Shown here: piece after piece, positions 35,400 to 43,489 of the stretch
Position numbering within the stretch: position 1 is the first letter of the stretch
How the letters are laid out: the number at the start of each line of letters is the position of its first letter
Assembly: GCF_029962835.1 (NCBI RefSeq)
Contig: NC_080577.1
Coordinates: 5,766,001 to 5,830,000 of the forward strand
Source: Magnolia sinica
Lineage: Eukaryota > Streptophyta > Magnoliopsida > Magnoliales > Magnoliaceae
Length of the DNA stretch: 64,000 nt
Direction of reading: 5' to 3'
Notes under the pieces: model-generated
The model's input: only the letters and a program-made list of their open reading frames with translations
Told to the model about the DNA's origin: nothing
Databases searched by the model: none
Translations under genes and position numbers: made by a program

Positions 35400-35870
35400 T
35401 GTTGTAATTCCCACCGCCTTTGTGGGTCCTTTTATGAGGTATGTGTTATATCCAAACTGTCCAAACCGTCCATCTATTTGGCGAACTCGTATTAAGTCTT
35501 GAGACGAAAAATAAGACAGTTTTAGCTATTAAGTGGACCACACTGTAAAAGGCAGTGGCGGATTGAACGGCTACCATTGAAATCCTTTTAGGGGTTGTAG
35601 AAGTTTTGGATCATTATGCAATTCGTTTTTTCTCTTCATCCAGGTCTTTGTGACCTTATGAATAGATTGGATGGAAAATAAATGTTGAGGCGGCCCTGCA
35701 AAAGTTTCAACGGTGAAAATCAATTTTCTGCTGCTGCTCTTTGTGGTGTGGTCCAGTTGATCTTTGGATATGATTTTTTTTTTTTTTTTGATAATGCTCC
35801 GAAATGATCTCGAAATATGGATGAACGTTGTGGATATAATAAATACATAACTGTGGCCATGTAACTTTGA
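35400..35870. mobile_element. Palindromic MITE in right arm of element B
   Basis: Inverted counterpart of 30015-30495 with the same landmarks in reverse order. Confidence 0.7.
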
Positions 35871-36074
35871 TATCTTTCGAACCGTTCTTACAACCAGGAG
35901 TTCGAGGAGCGTCAGCGGCCGATACTCTTGCGGAAGGAAAAGCAGGGGCATTTTCGACCTTGGGGAAGGCGTCCGTACAGCTGAGGCTAATTTTTGAAAG
36001 GTAAAATGAGGTGGGCTTCGTCTCGGAAATGGACCATAAATGGGTCGTATAGTCGGAAATTTCTCGACCAAGGG

Positions 36075-36476
36075 CCTATATTCAGTATAAACGTGACTTA
36101 TCTGTGAGCAACAGCAGCTTCCACCTGATGAGCGGGGGAGATCATGTACACGTGTCTTATGTTGGCAAGTATGGCCTGGATAGCCTTTTCAATTTCCAGT
36201 CGCGTGAATATCCTAGCATTTCATATGACTCTTATTTGAGCATGTGTATGGATGGTGCTCTTGGAACCGTTCAAGAAGTAGTCCCCATGGTTTAGGCTTT
36301 CCATTAATCGAACGGTTCAGACCATTTGCAAGACCAATCCAACGTATTCTGCTCATAGTGGGCCGTTCTCTTGAATAGTTCGGAAGCCCATGCTAATTCC
36401 CCAGTCACGGAGGCACAATCCAAATTGGTGCTCCCGCAGCGTAAGTTACCAGTCGTGTGGTGCGTCAACAAGACAA
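36075..36476. other. Unrecognised intergenic sequence
   Basis: About 400 bp between element B and the promoter MITE. No gene or element recognised; short plus-strand ORFs show no family motif. Confidence 0.45.
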
Positions 36477-36485
36477 TAAAACCAG

Positions 36486-36736
36486 GAGAAAATTATCACT
36501 GTATTGCCACCTTTTATCCACCATCTTTTATGAACCGTGTAAAACTTACCTTTCCAACTTTAGACCTTGTACGCACGAACAGAGCATTTGAGGATGGGCA
36601 ATGCCAGGTGAAAAGTTCGTGTATTTTCGTCCTGAAATGCTATGTCCCTACATAGAAGGTCTAAGTTCGAAAGGTCAGTTTTGGATTTCATAAAAGACTA
36701 TGGATAAAAGGTAACGTTTACAGTGGTAATTATCTC
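36486..36736. mobile_element. MULE MITE in the callose synthase upstream region, TSD TAAAACCAG
   Basis: 251 bp with ends GAGAAAATTATCACTGTATT and, inverted, GAGATAATTACCACTGTAAA, flanked by perfect 9-bp duplications TAAAACCAG (36477-36485; 36737-36745). The termini resemble the maize Mu end (GAGATAATTGCC...). The inner sequence is palindromic ('cttacctttccaacttt' on the left, 'gttcgaaaggtcagtttt' on the right). It ends 558 bp before the callose synthase start codon. Confidence 0.87.
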
Positions 36737-36745
36737 TAAAACCAG

Positions 36746-37294
36746 GAAACGCACACGCACGCACATTTCTCCTCATCGTTTCCGCCTACTTCCATTCTCG
36801 GCGTTATTTGATACTCTGATAGAGTGTGACGTTGATGCGCAGCAACTGATAAATTGTAAACGTGGCTTATATCCACTCAAAGTAAACGGCCAAAATGGCA
36901 CAATGCATGTAGAAGGGTAATCACTTAAAATTTTAAGTTGATTGAATCAATCTTAACCTCTGATTATTGAAGGGCATCTGCTCATTCAATTTGAACGGTT
37001 TGTATTTTTATTATGACCATACATTAATCATCCAATTTATAAAAGTAGAATCAGTTCCTATTAGTTCGAAAGTTATCAAAACTGAGAGCCACTAGGTGGA
37101 CGGATTATTTTAACTTATCAATATGCTACGTGGCAATTTTATTAGAGCCTGAGTATTAAGCATCAGACTCTATTAGAGTACCAAAGTACATCTCTATCCA
37201 TCATCCACTCACTCATCTCACCTCATTTGTTCCCTCTTCACAGGCGGAACAGAGCAGAAGAAGAAGCAGAGAGAGAGAGATAGAGCTCGATGTC
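36746..37294 (+). promoter_or_regulatory. Proximal promoter and 5' leader of the callose synthase gene
   Basis: A TATA-like TTTATAAAA lies at 37036-37044, about 250 bp before the start codon. A TGACG (as-1-like) core is at 36837-36841 and an ACGT-core motif CTACGTGGC near 37131. These are motif matches only. The leader ends in a GA-rich stretch. A pyrimidine-rich run ending TTCACAG at 37243 looks like a 3' splice site, so a leader intron is possible. Transcription start and any leader intron cannot be fixed from sequence alone. Confidence 0.45.
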
Positions 37295-37298
37295 ATGA
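37290..37298 (+). promoter_or_regulatory. Minimal upstream ORF overlapping the start codon
   Basis: ATG TCA TGA (Met-Ser-stop) sits five bases ahead of the main start in another frame; its TGA shares two bases with the main ATG (ATGTCATGA). The upstream ATG has a poor context (T at -3, T at +4) and the main one a better context (G at -3), so most ribosomes probably scan past. The main start is chosen because the protein from there begins MSLRQR, like CALS12 proteins of other plants. Confidence 0.6.
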
Positions 37299-40200
37299 GC
37301 CTGCGGCAGCGGCAACCACAGGCCGTCCATGGCCGGGGCCAGGGGCCCGGGTCGGGGTACGGTCCGCACCGCGGCCCCACCGTACTGGACGAAGAGCCGT
37401 TCAACATAATCCCCATCCACAACGCTCTATTCGACCACCCATCCCTCCGATACCCGGAGGTCCGAGCTGCGGCCGCCGTCCTGCGAATGGTCGGAGACCT
37501 TCGGCGGCCCCCGTTCGTCCCCTGGCATGACGGCATGGACATCCTCGACTGGCTCGGCGCCTTCTTCGGCTTCCAGCGCGACAACGTCCGTAACCAGCGC
37601 GAGCACCTCGTCCTCCTTCTTGCCAACGCCCAGATGCGAGCCCCGCTCGCCCCCGAACACGCCGGCTCCCTCGACCCCGCCGTCGTCCGCAGCGTCCGAC
37701 GCAAGCTCCTCTCCAACTACTACTCCTGGTGCGGCTACCTCGGCCGGAAATCCAACATCTCAATCAGTGAGCGTCGGAACGCCGATCCGCGCCGCGAGCT
37801 GCTCTTCACTTCCCTCTACCTCCTTGTATGGGGCGAGGCCGCCAATCTCCGCTTCGTTCCCGAGTGCATCTGCTACATCTACCACCACATGGCATCGGAG
37901 CTCCACCGCGTCCTCGAGGGCTTCATCGATGACAATACCGGGCGGCCGATCCTCCCTTCCGTGTCCGGCGAGAACGCCTTCCTCCTCCGCGTCATCACTC
38001 CCATCTACCAAACCATCAAGGCTGAGGTCGACGCCAGCCGCAACGGGACCGCCCCTCATTCTGCCTGGCGCAACTACGACGACATCAATGAGTACTTCTG
38101 GAGTCGCCGCTGCTTCAACCGTCTGAAATGGCCACTCGATCTCAGCAGCAACTTCTTCGTGACGGGCACCAGCAGCGGCGGCCACAAGAAGGTCGGGAAG
38201 ACGGGGTTCGTCGAGCAGCGCTCATTCTGGAATGTGTTCCGCAACTTCGATCGCCTGTGGGTAATGCACATCCTCTTCCTGCAGGCTGCCATCATCGTCG
38301 CGTGGCAGGGCACAAAGTACCCATGGGGGGCTCTGCAGAATCGGGACGTTCAGGTTCGGGTTCTCAGCATATTCATCACTTGGGGTGGCCTTCGGTTCGT
38401 CCAGTCCGTGCTCGACGCTGGGACCCAGTACAGCCTCGTCTCCAGGGAGACGCCGTGGATTGGTGTGAGGATGGTGCTGAAGAGTGTTGCATCCATGGCG
38501 TGGACTGTTGCCTTTGGAGTCCTCTACGGTCGGATTTGGTCACAGAGGTATCGGGACAGAAGGTGGTCGTATCAGGCAAATTTGAGGGTGTGGAATTTCC
38601 TCGAGGCCATGCTTGTGTTCCTTTTGCCGGAGCTGCTGGCAATTATTCTCTTCATCCTTCCATGGATCCGGAATTTCCTTGAGAAGGCGAATTGGAAGAT
38701 CTTGTATGTGGTGATGTGGTGGTTCCAGGGCCGTACGTTCGTCGGCCGTGGCTTAAGGGAAGGGATCATTGACAACTTGAAGTATTCCCTGTTCTGGGTC
38801 ATGGTTCTTGCTTCCAAATTCTCCTTCAGCTACTTCCTCCAGATCAAGCCCATGATCGGCCCGACAAAGGCCATCTTGAATATTAGGCGCATCAATCCCA
38901 AGTGGCATGAGTTCTTCGGCAACACAAACAGGTTTGCCGTCGTGCTAATCTGGCTGCCGGTTGTCCTGATCTTCCTCATGGATATGCAGATCTGGTACTC
39001 CATCTTCTCATCCATAGTCGGGGCATTGATCGGGCTGTTATCTCACCTGGGTGAGATCCGGAATATCAACCAGCTGAGGCTGAGGTTCGAGTTCTTCGCG
39101 AGCGCGATGCAGTTCAACCTGATACCAGAGGAGCACCCGTTCGAGAAGGGGGGGACCCTCATGAGCAAATTCAGTGATGCTGTCAATCGGCTGAAGCTGC
39201 GGTACGGGCTGGGCCGCCCCTACAAGAAGATTGAATCGTATCAGGAGGCAAACAGGTTTGCCCTGGTCTGGAACGAGATAATCTTGTCATTCCGGGAAGA
39301 AGATATCATCAGTGACCACGAGCTGGAGCTTATGGAATTGCCGCCGAATTCCTGGAATATAAGGGTCATCCGATGGCCATGCATCCTCCTCTGCAACCAG
39401 CTGCTGCTTGCCCTCAACCAGGCGAAGGAGCTGGACGTCTCAGACAAGGTTCTGTGGCAGAAGATATGCAAGAACGAGTACCAGCGGTGCGCCGTCGTCG
39501 AAGCTTACGACAGCGTGAAGTACTTGCTGCCTGCTATCATTATGGATGGCACGGAGGATCATTCCATTGTCTTAAACCTGTTTGTCAAGATCGACAAAAT
39601 GCTTCAGTTTGGGGAGTTCACACAGACATACAGGACAGCAGTGCTCCCAGCCATCCATGCCAAGCTGATATCCCTCGTTGATATCCTCATCAGCCCGAAT
39701 AAAGAGTTGAGCAAGGTGGTGAATACGCTGCAGACGCTTTACGACATTTGGTTCCGTGATCTCCCAAAGGTGAAGCGGCCTATTGAGGAGTTGAGGCAGG
39801 AAGGGCTGGTGCCTCGGCAGGCCATGGATGGGCTGCTCTTTGAGAATGCTGTCATGTTGCCAAGCACCGAGAACACGGCCTTTTACTGGCAGGTCAGGCG
39901 TCTGCAGACTATTCTAATGTCAAGGGACTCAATGAATAATATCCCGGTGAATCTTGAGGCTCGACGCCGGATTGCTTTCTTCAGTAATTCGTTGTTCATG
40001 AACATGCCTCGTGCTCCTCCGGTTGAAAAGATGCTCGCTTTCAGCGTTCTTACTCCCTACTATAGTGAGGACGTGCTGTACAGCAGGGAGCAACTACGGA
40101 CTGATAACGAAGATGGTGTCTCGATCCTGTTCTATTTGCAGAAGGTTTTCGATGATGAGTGGCATAATTTTCTCGAGCGCATGCGCAGGAATGGAATGAA

Positions 40201-42661
40201 TGACGATGAAGATATCTGGACAGACAGATTGAGGGACCTTCGTCTTTGGGCGTCGTACAGAGGCCAGACCCTGGCCCGCACGGTCAGGGGAATGATGTAT
40301 TATGACAAGGCTCTTAAAATGCTGGCCTTTCTCGATACAGCGTCGGAGATGGACATCAGCGAAGGGACGAGAAAGCTTGCTGTTATTGGTTCAACGATGC
40401 GAAGTAGGAGCAAGAGCAAGGTCGATGGTTTGGGCACCGCTAGGTCTCTGACTTCCAAAGGTGTAAATAACATGGTGAGCAGTGGGGTTGATATGTTATT
40501 CAAGGGCCATGAGTACGGTGCTGCTCTGATGAAATACACGTATGTGGTTGCCTGCCAGATATATGGCTCTCAGAAAGCTAAGAAAGATCCACGTGCGGAG
40601 GAGATCTTGTATCTGATGAGAGAGAATGAAGCCCTTCGGGTGGCCTATGTCGACGAGGTTCACACTGGGCGAGACGAAGTGGAGTATTACTCTGTTCTGG
40701 TGAAGTTTGATCAGCGGCTGCAGAAGGAGGTGGAGATCTATAGGATCAGGTTGCCAGGGCCATTGAAGCTTGGAGAAGGTAAGCCGGAGAACCAGAACCA
40801 TGCCATTATCTTCACGAGGGGCGATGCGGTTCAGACCATTGACATGAATCAAGACCACTACTTTGAAGAATCCCTCAAAATACGGAATCTGTTAGAGGAA
40901 TTCCCAAGGTACTATGGCATCCGAAGGCCTACAATTTTAGGAGTACGAGAGAATATATTCACCGGTTCGGTCTCATCGCTGGCATGGTTCATGTCGGCTC
41001 AGGAGACGAGCTTTGTCACCCTTGGGCAGCGGGTTCTGGCCAACCCTCTGAAGGTGCGGATGCATTACGGTCACCCGGACGTGTTCGATCGGCTGTGGTT
41101 TATGAGCCGTGGTGGCCTCAGCAAGGCTTCCAGGGTCATCAACATCAGTGAGGACATATTTGCTGGCTTTAATTGCACATTGCGTGGAGGCAATGTGACA
41201 CACCATGAATATATCCAGGTTGGCAAGGGACGAGATGTCGGACTGAATCAGATATCTATGTTTGAGGCTAAGGTTGCGAGTGGCAACGGAGAGCAGATGC
41301 TGAGCAGGGATGTGTATAGGTTAGGCCACAGATTGGACTTCTTCCGAATGCTGTCATTTTACTACACAACTGTAGGGTTCTTTTTCAACACAATGGCAGT
41401 AGTGGTGACCGTCTACGTCTTCGTCTGGGGCCGCCTTTATATGGCTCTTAGCGGAATTGAGGATGCCATCAGGGAAACTGCAAATTCTACCAGCAATAAG
41501 GCCCTTGGTGCAGTCCTCAATCAGCAGTTTGTCATCCAGATGGGTCTGTTCACTGCCCTCCCAATGATTGTGGAAAACACTCTTGAGCACGGTTTCCTTC
41601 CTGCTGTCTGGGATTTCTTGACAATGCAGTTCCAGCTTTCATCCTGTTTCTACACTTTCTCTATGGGAACTCGTACGCATTTCTTCGGGCGGACGATTCT
41701 CCATGGAGGTGCAAAGTATCGAGCCACTGGGCGTGGCTTTGTCGTGCAGCACAAGTGCTTCGCTGAGAACTACAGGCTCTATGCTCGTAGCCATTTTGTG
41801 AAGGCCATCGAGCTCGGGGTAATACTGACGGTATATGCTTCGTACAGCCCTGTTGCCAAGTCCACTTTTGTTTACATAATAATGACAATCTCGAGTTGGG
41901 TTATGGTGGCATCGTGGATCATGGCTCCCTTTGTTTTTAATCCATCTGGTTTTGATTGGTTGAAAACTGTATATGATTTCGATGATTTTATGAACTGGAT
42001 ATGGTATCGTGGTGGGGTATTCACAAAAGCGGAGCAGAGCTGGGAGACATGGTGGTACGAGGAACAGGATCATTTGAGAACAACGGGTCTTTGGGGGAAG
42101 TTATTGGAGATAATTCTAGATCTCCGCTACTTTTTCTTCCAGTATGGGATCGTATACCAGCTTGGCATCGCCAATAAAAGCACCAGCATTGCCGTCTATT
42201 TGCTGTCTTGGATCTATGTGGTTGTGGCTGTTGCTATTTATCTGGTAATCATGCATGCTCATGACAAGTATGCTGCGAAGGAGCACATTTACTACCGGGC
42301 AGTTGAATTGTTCATCATCTGCCTCACGACACTGGTGGTCATCATATTGCTGAGATTCACCCAGTTCAAATTTATTGATCTGCTCACGAGCTTGATGGCC
42401 TTCATCCCCACCGGTTGGGGCATAATATGTATTGCCCAGGTGCTTCGGTCCTTCCTACAACCCACCGTGGTGTGGGAAACTGTGGTTTCTTTAGCTCGCC
42501 TGTATGATATACTGTTTGGTGTGTTTGTTATGGCCCCTGTGGCACTGCTATCATGGATGCCAGGATTCCAGGCGATGCAGACAAGGATCCTCTTCAACCA
42601 AGCTTTCAGCCGGGGCCTCCAAATATCTCGTATTCTAACAGGCAAAAGATCTAATGGTTGA
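37295..42661 (+). CDS. CALS12: Callose synthase 12-type 1,3-beta-glucan synthase (GSL5/PMR4 group)
   Basis: A 1788-residue single-exon enzyme that polymerises UDP-glucose into callose at the plasma membrane. In Arabidopsis this subgroup makes wound and papillary callose and affects salicylate signalling. Visible features are an FKS1-type N-terminal domain around residues 165-280 (LLVWGEAANLRF, PECICYIYHHMA), about six membrane helices between 320 and 590, and a long cytosolic catalytic loop. The glucan synthase domain begins near 890 (FFSNSLFMNMPRAPP). Further features are DHYFEESLKIRN near 1187, a final set of helices from about 1355, and the RXTG nucleotide-sugar motif as RATGRGF at 1476-1482. 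Length and both ends (MSLR...; GLQISRILTGKRSNG) fit the family. Most plant callose synthases have around 40 introns; CALS11/12 have very few, which supports the subgroup. There are no internal stops. GC is very high in the first 1.3 kb and falls toward the 3' end. Antisense ORFs over the 5' part are shadows. Confidence 0.95.
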   Translation: MSLRQRQPQAVHGRGQGPGSGYGPHRGPTVLDEEPFNIIPIHNALFDHPSLRYPEVRAAAAVLRMVGDLRRPPFVPWHDGMDILDWLGAFFGFQRDNVRNQREHLVLLLANAQMRAPLAPEHAGSLDPAVVRSVRRKLLSNYYSWCGYLGRKSNISISERRNADPRRELLFTSLYLLVWGEAANLRFVPECICYIYHHMASELHRVLEGFIDDNTGRPILPSVSGENAFLLRVITPIYQTIKAEVDASRNGTAPHSAWRNYDDINEYFWSRRCFNRLKWPLDLSSNFFVTGTSSGGHKKVGKTGFVEQRSFWNVFRNFDRLWVMHILFLQAAIIVAWQGTKYPWGALQNRDVQVRVLSIFITWGGLRFVQSVLDAGTQYSLVSRETPWIGVRMVLKSVASMAWTVAFGVLYGRIWSQRYRDRRWSYQANLRVWNFLEAMLVFLLPELLAIILFILPWIRNFLEKANWKILYVVMWWFQGRTFVGRGLREGIIDNLKYSLFWVMVLASKFSFSYFLQIKPMIGPTKAILNIRRINPKWHEFFGNTNRFAVVLIWLPVVLIFLMDMQIWYSIFSSIVGALIGLLSHLGEIRNINQLRLRFEFFASAMQFNLIPEEHPFEKGGTLMSKFSDAVNRLKLRYGLGRPYKKIESYQEANRFALVWNEIILSFREEDIISDHELELMELPPNSWNIRVIRWPCILLCNQLLLALNQAKELDVSDKVLWQKICKNEYQRCAVVEAYDSVKYLLPAIIMDGTEDHSIVLNLFVKIDKMLQFGEFTQTYRTAVLPAIHAKLISLVDILISPNKELSKVVNTLQTLYDIWFRDLPKVKRPIEELRQEGLVPRQAMDGLLFENAVMLPSTENTAFYWQVRRLQTILMSRDSMNNIPVNLEARRRIAFFSNSLFMNMPRAPPVEKMLAFSVLTPYYSEDVLYSREQLRTDNEDGVSILFYLQKVFDDEWHNFLERMRRNGMNDDEDIWTDRLRDLRLWASYRGQTLARTVRGMMYYDKALKMLAFLDTASEMDISEGTRKLAVIGSTMRSRSKSKVDGLGTARSLTSKGVNNMVSSGVDMLFKGHEYGAALMKYTYVVACQIYGSQKAKKDPRAEEILYLMRENEALRVAYVDEVHTGRDEVEYYSVLVKFDQRLQKEVEIYRIRLPGPLKLGEGKPENQNHAIIFTRGDAVQTIDMNQDHYFEESLKIRNLLEEFPRYYGIRRPTILGVRENIFTGSVSSLAWFMSAQETSFVTLGQRVLANPLKVRMHYGHPDVFDRLWFMSRGGLSKASRVINISEDIFAGFNCTLRGGNVTHHEYIQVGKGRDVGLNQISMFEAKVASGNGEQMLSRDVYRLGHRLDFFRMLSFYYTTVGFFFNTMAVVVTVYVFVWGRLYMALSGIEDAIRETANSTSNKALGAVLNQQFVIQMGLFTALPMIVENTLEHGFLPAVWDFLTMQFQLSSCFYTFSMGTRTHFFGRTILHGGAKYRATGRGFVVQHKCFAENYRLYARSHFVKAIELGVILTVYASYSPVAKSTFVYIIMTISSWVMVASWIMAPFVFNPSGFDWLKTVYDFDDFMNWIWYRGGVFTKAEQSWETWWYEEQDHLRTTGLWGKLLEIILDLRYFFFQYGIVYQLGIANKSTSIAVYLLSWIYVVVAVAIYLVIMHAHDKYAAKEHIYYRAVELFIICLTTLVVIILLRFTQFKFIDLLTSLMAFIPTGWGIICIAQVLRSFLQPTVVWETVVSLARLYDILFGVFVMAPVALLSWMPGFQAMQTRILFNQAFSRGLQISRILTGKRSNG

Positions 42662-43489
42662 CTTATGACTCGAGGTAACTCTCCACTGAGTCTTTTGGAG
42701 TCTTGATTTTTAAAGTTCGTATGTTAGTTATACATGGATTTTTTTTTTTTTTGTTTTTTCCTTCACCTCAGTCTTGATTTTGACTGCACTGAACCTGTCA
42801 CCTGACCCATACCTGTGGTTGTGCATATGAATGCTGCAATTTATGATATCCTTCGCTACCTTTTGAATGTTGATTGAGACTGCATTCTTTTCTCAGTTTG
42901 TTCACTTTCCCAACCCTACTTTAGACCATGTTAGATTTTGCAGATACTGCAAATGGGCTTCTGCAAATATTTGGAAGCTTTCTGATGTCATCACCAATAT
43001 TATAAGCTTATGCTAGCTTTTGTGCCCTCGTTTATTTATTGCGAGCATATGTAGTAATGTGTCTTTTGAGGTTTGCTAGCTCCACAAGCTCTCTCCATAG
43101 TTGACATGCACCTTTACATGGAGCTCGGGTCCCAACTTGGCAAGTGTGTGGGGCTTCACCTTGAAGATGATCATATGTAAAAATCAGGCTGGTCACCACT
43201 CATCAGGTGGCTACACTACTATGAATAGAATGGATGGCTTAAGTTGCCAATGGTCCACACGCAACATGCTGTTGTGGTCCTCTTGATGACAGCCTCTTTT
43301 TTTGTGCAGTCATCTCAAGTCGACAATGGTCCACATTCAACATTCAGTTGTGCCCTCGTGGTGACCATCTGGAAAAGTCAGGTTGGTCCCCACTCATCAG
43401 GTGGCTACACTTGTATGAAAAGAATGGACGGCTTAAGTCGAGTGTGACAAGTGGTGTCTGTGGGCTATCAAATCTGTATTCCAAAGTGG
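42662..43489 (+). other. 3' flank of the callose synthase gene
   Basis: The untranslated 3' region begins here; no clear AATAAA signal was found, which is common in plants. A phrase 'actcatcaggtggctacac' is repeated at about 43198 and 43394 inside an approximately 195-bp imperfect repeat. A T-rich tract is at 42739-42760. Confidence 0.5.

Larger units (their letters stand above)
29820..36065. mobile_element. Foldback Mutator-like element B (6.2 kb) with perfect 9-bp TSD
   Basis: Ends GGGAAATTTCCAACTTACGA and, inverted, GAGAAATTTCCGACTATACG. Perfect 9-bp direct repeats GACCAAGGG flank it (29811-29819 and 36066-36074), the length diagnostic of Mutator superfamily insertion. The left arm is 29820-33091 and the right arm 33829-36065. 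From the ends inward they share a 'cagctgtacgg' block, a palindromic MITE (30015-30495; 35400-35870), a GGCTACGG/ATCGAAGG mini-element, an AT-rich tract, a 'gattttggggtaggagaagc' block and 21-bp arrays, all in opposite orientation. No transposase gene; non-autonomous. The left array is about twice as long as the right. Confidence 0.88.

Noticed and set aside
29700..36100. The inverted arms as an assembly artefact (false palindrome)
   Set aside because: The arms differ by many substitutions, array length and a nested MITE, and the 9-bp target duplication flanks the whole; an artefactual inversion would give near-identical arms.
37213..38642. Several antisense and alternate-frame ORFs up to 199 codons over the callose synthase 5' part
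   Set aside because: The very high GC of this part removes stops in all frames; the plus-strand frame is the only one with family motifs.
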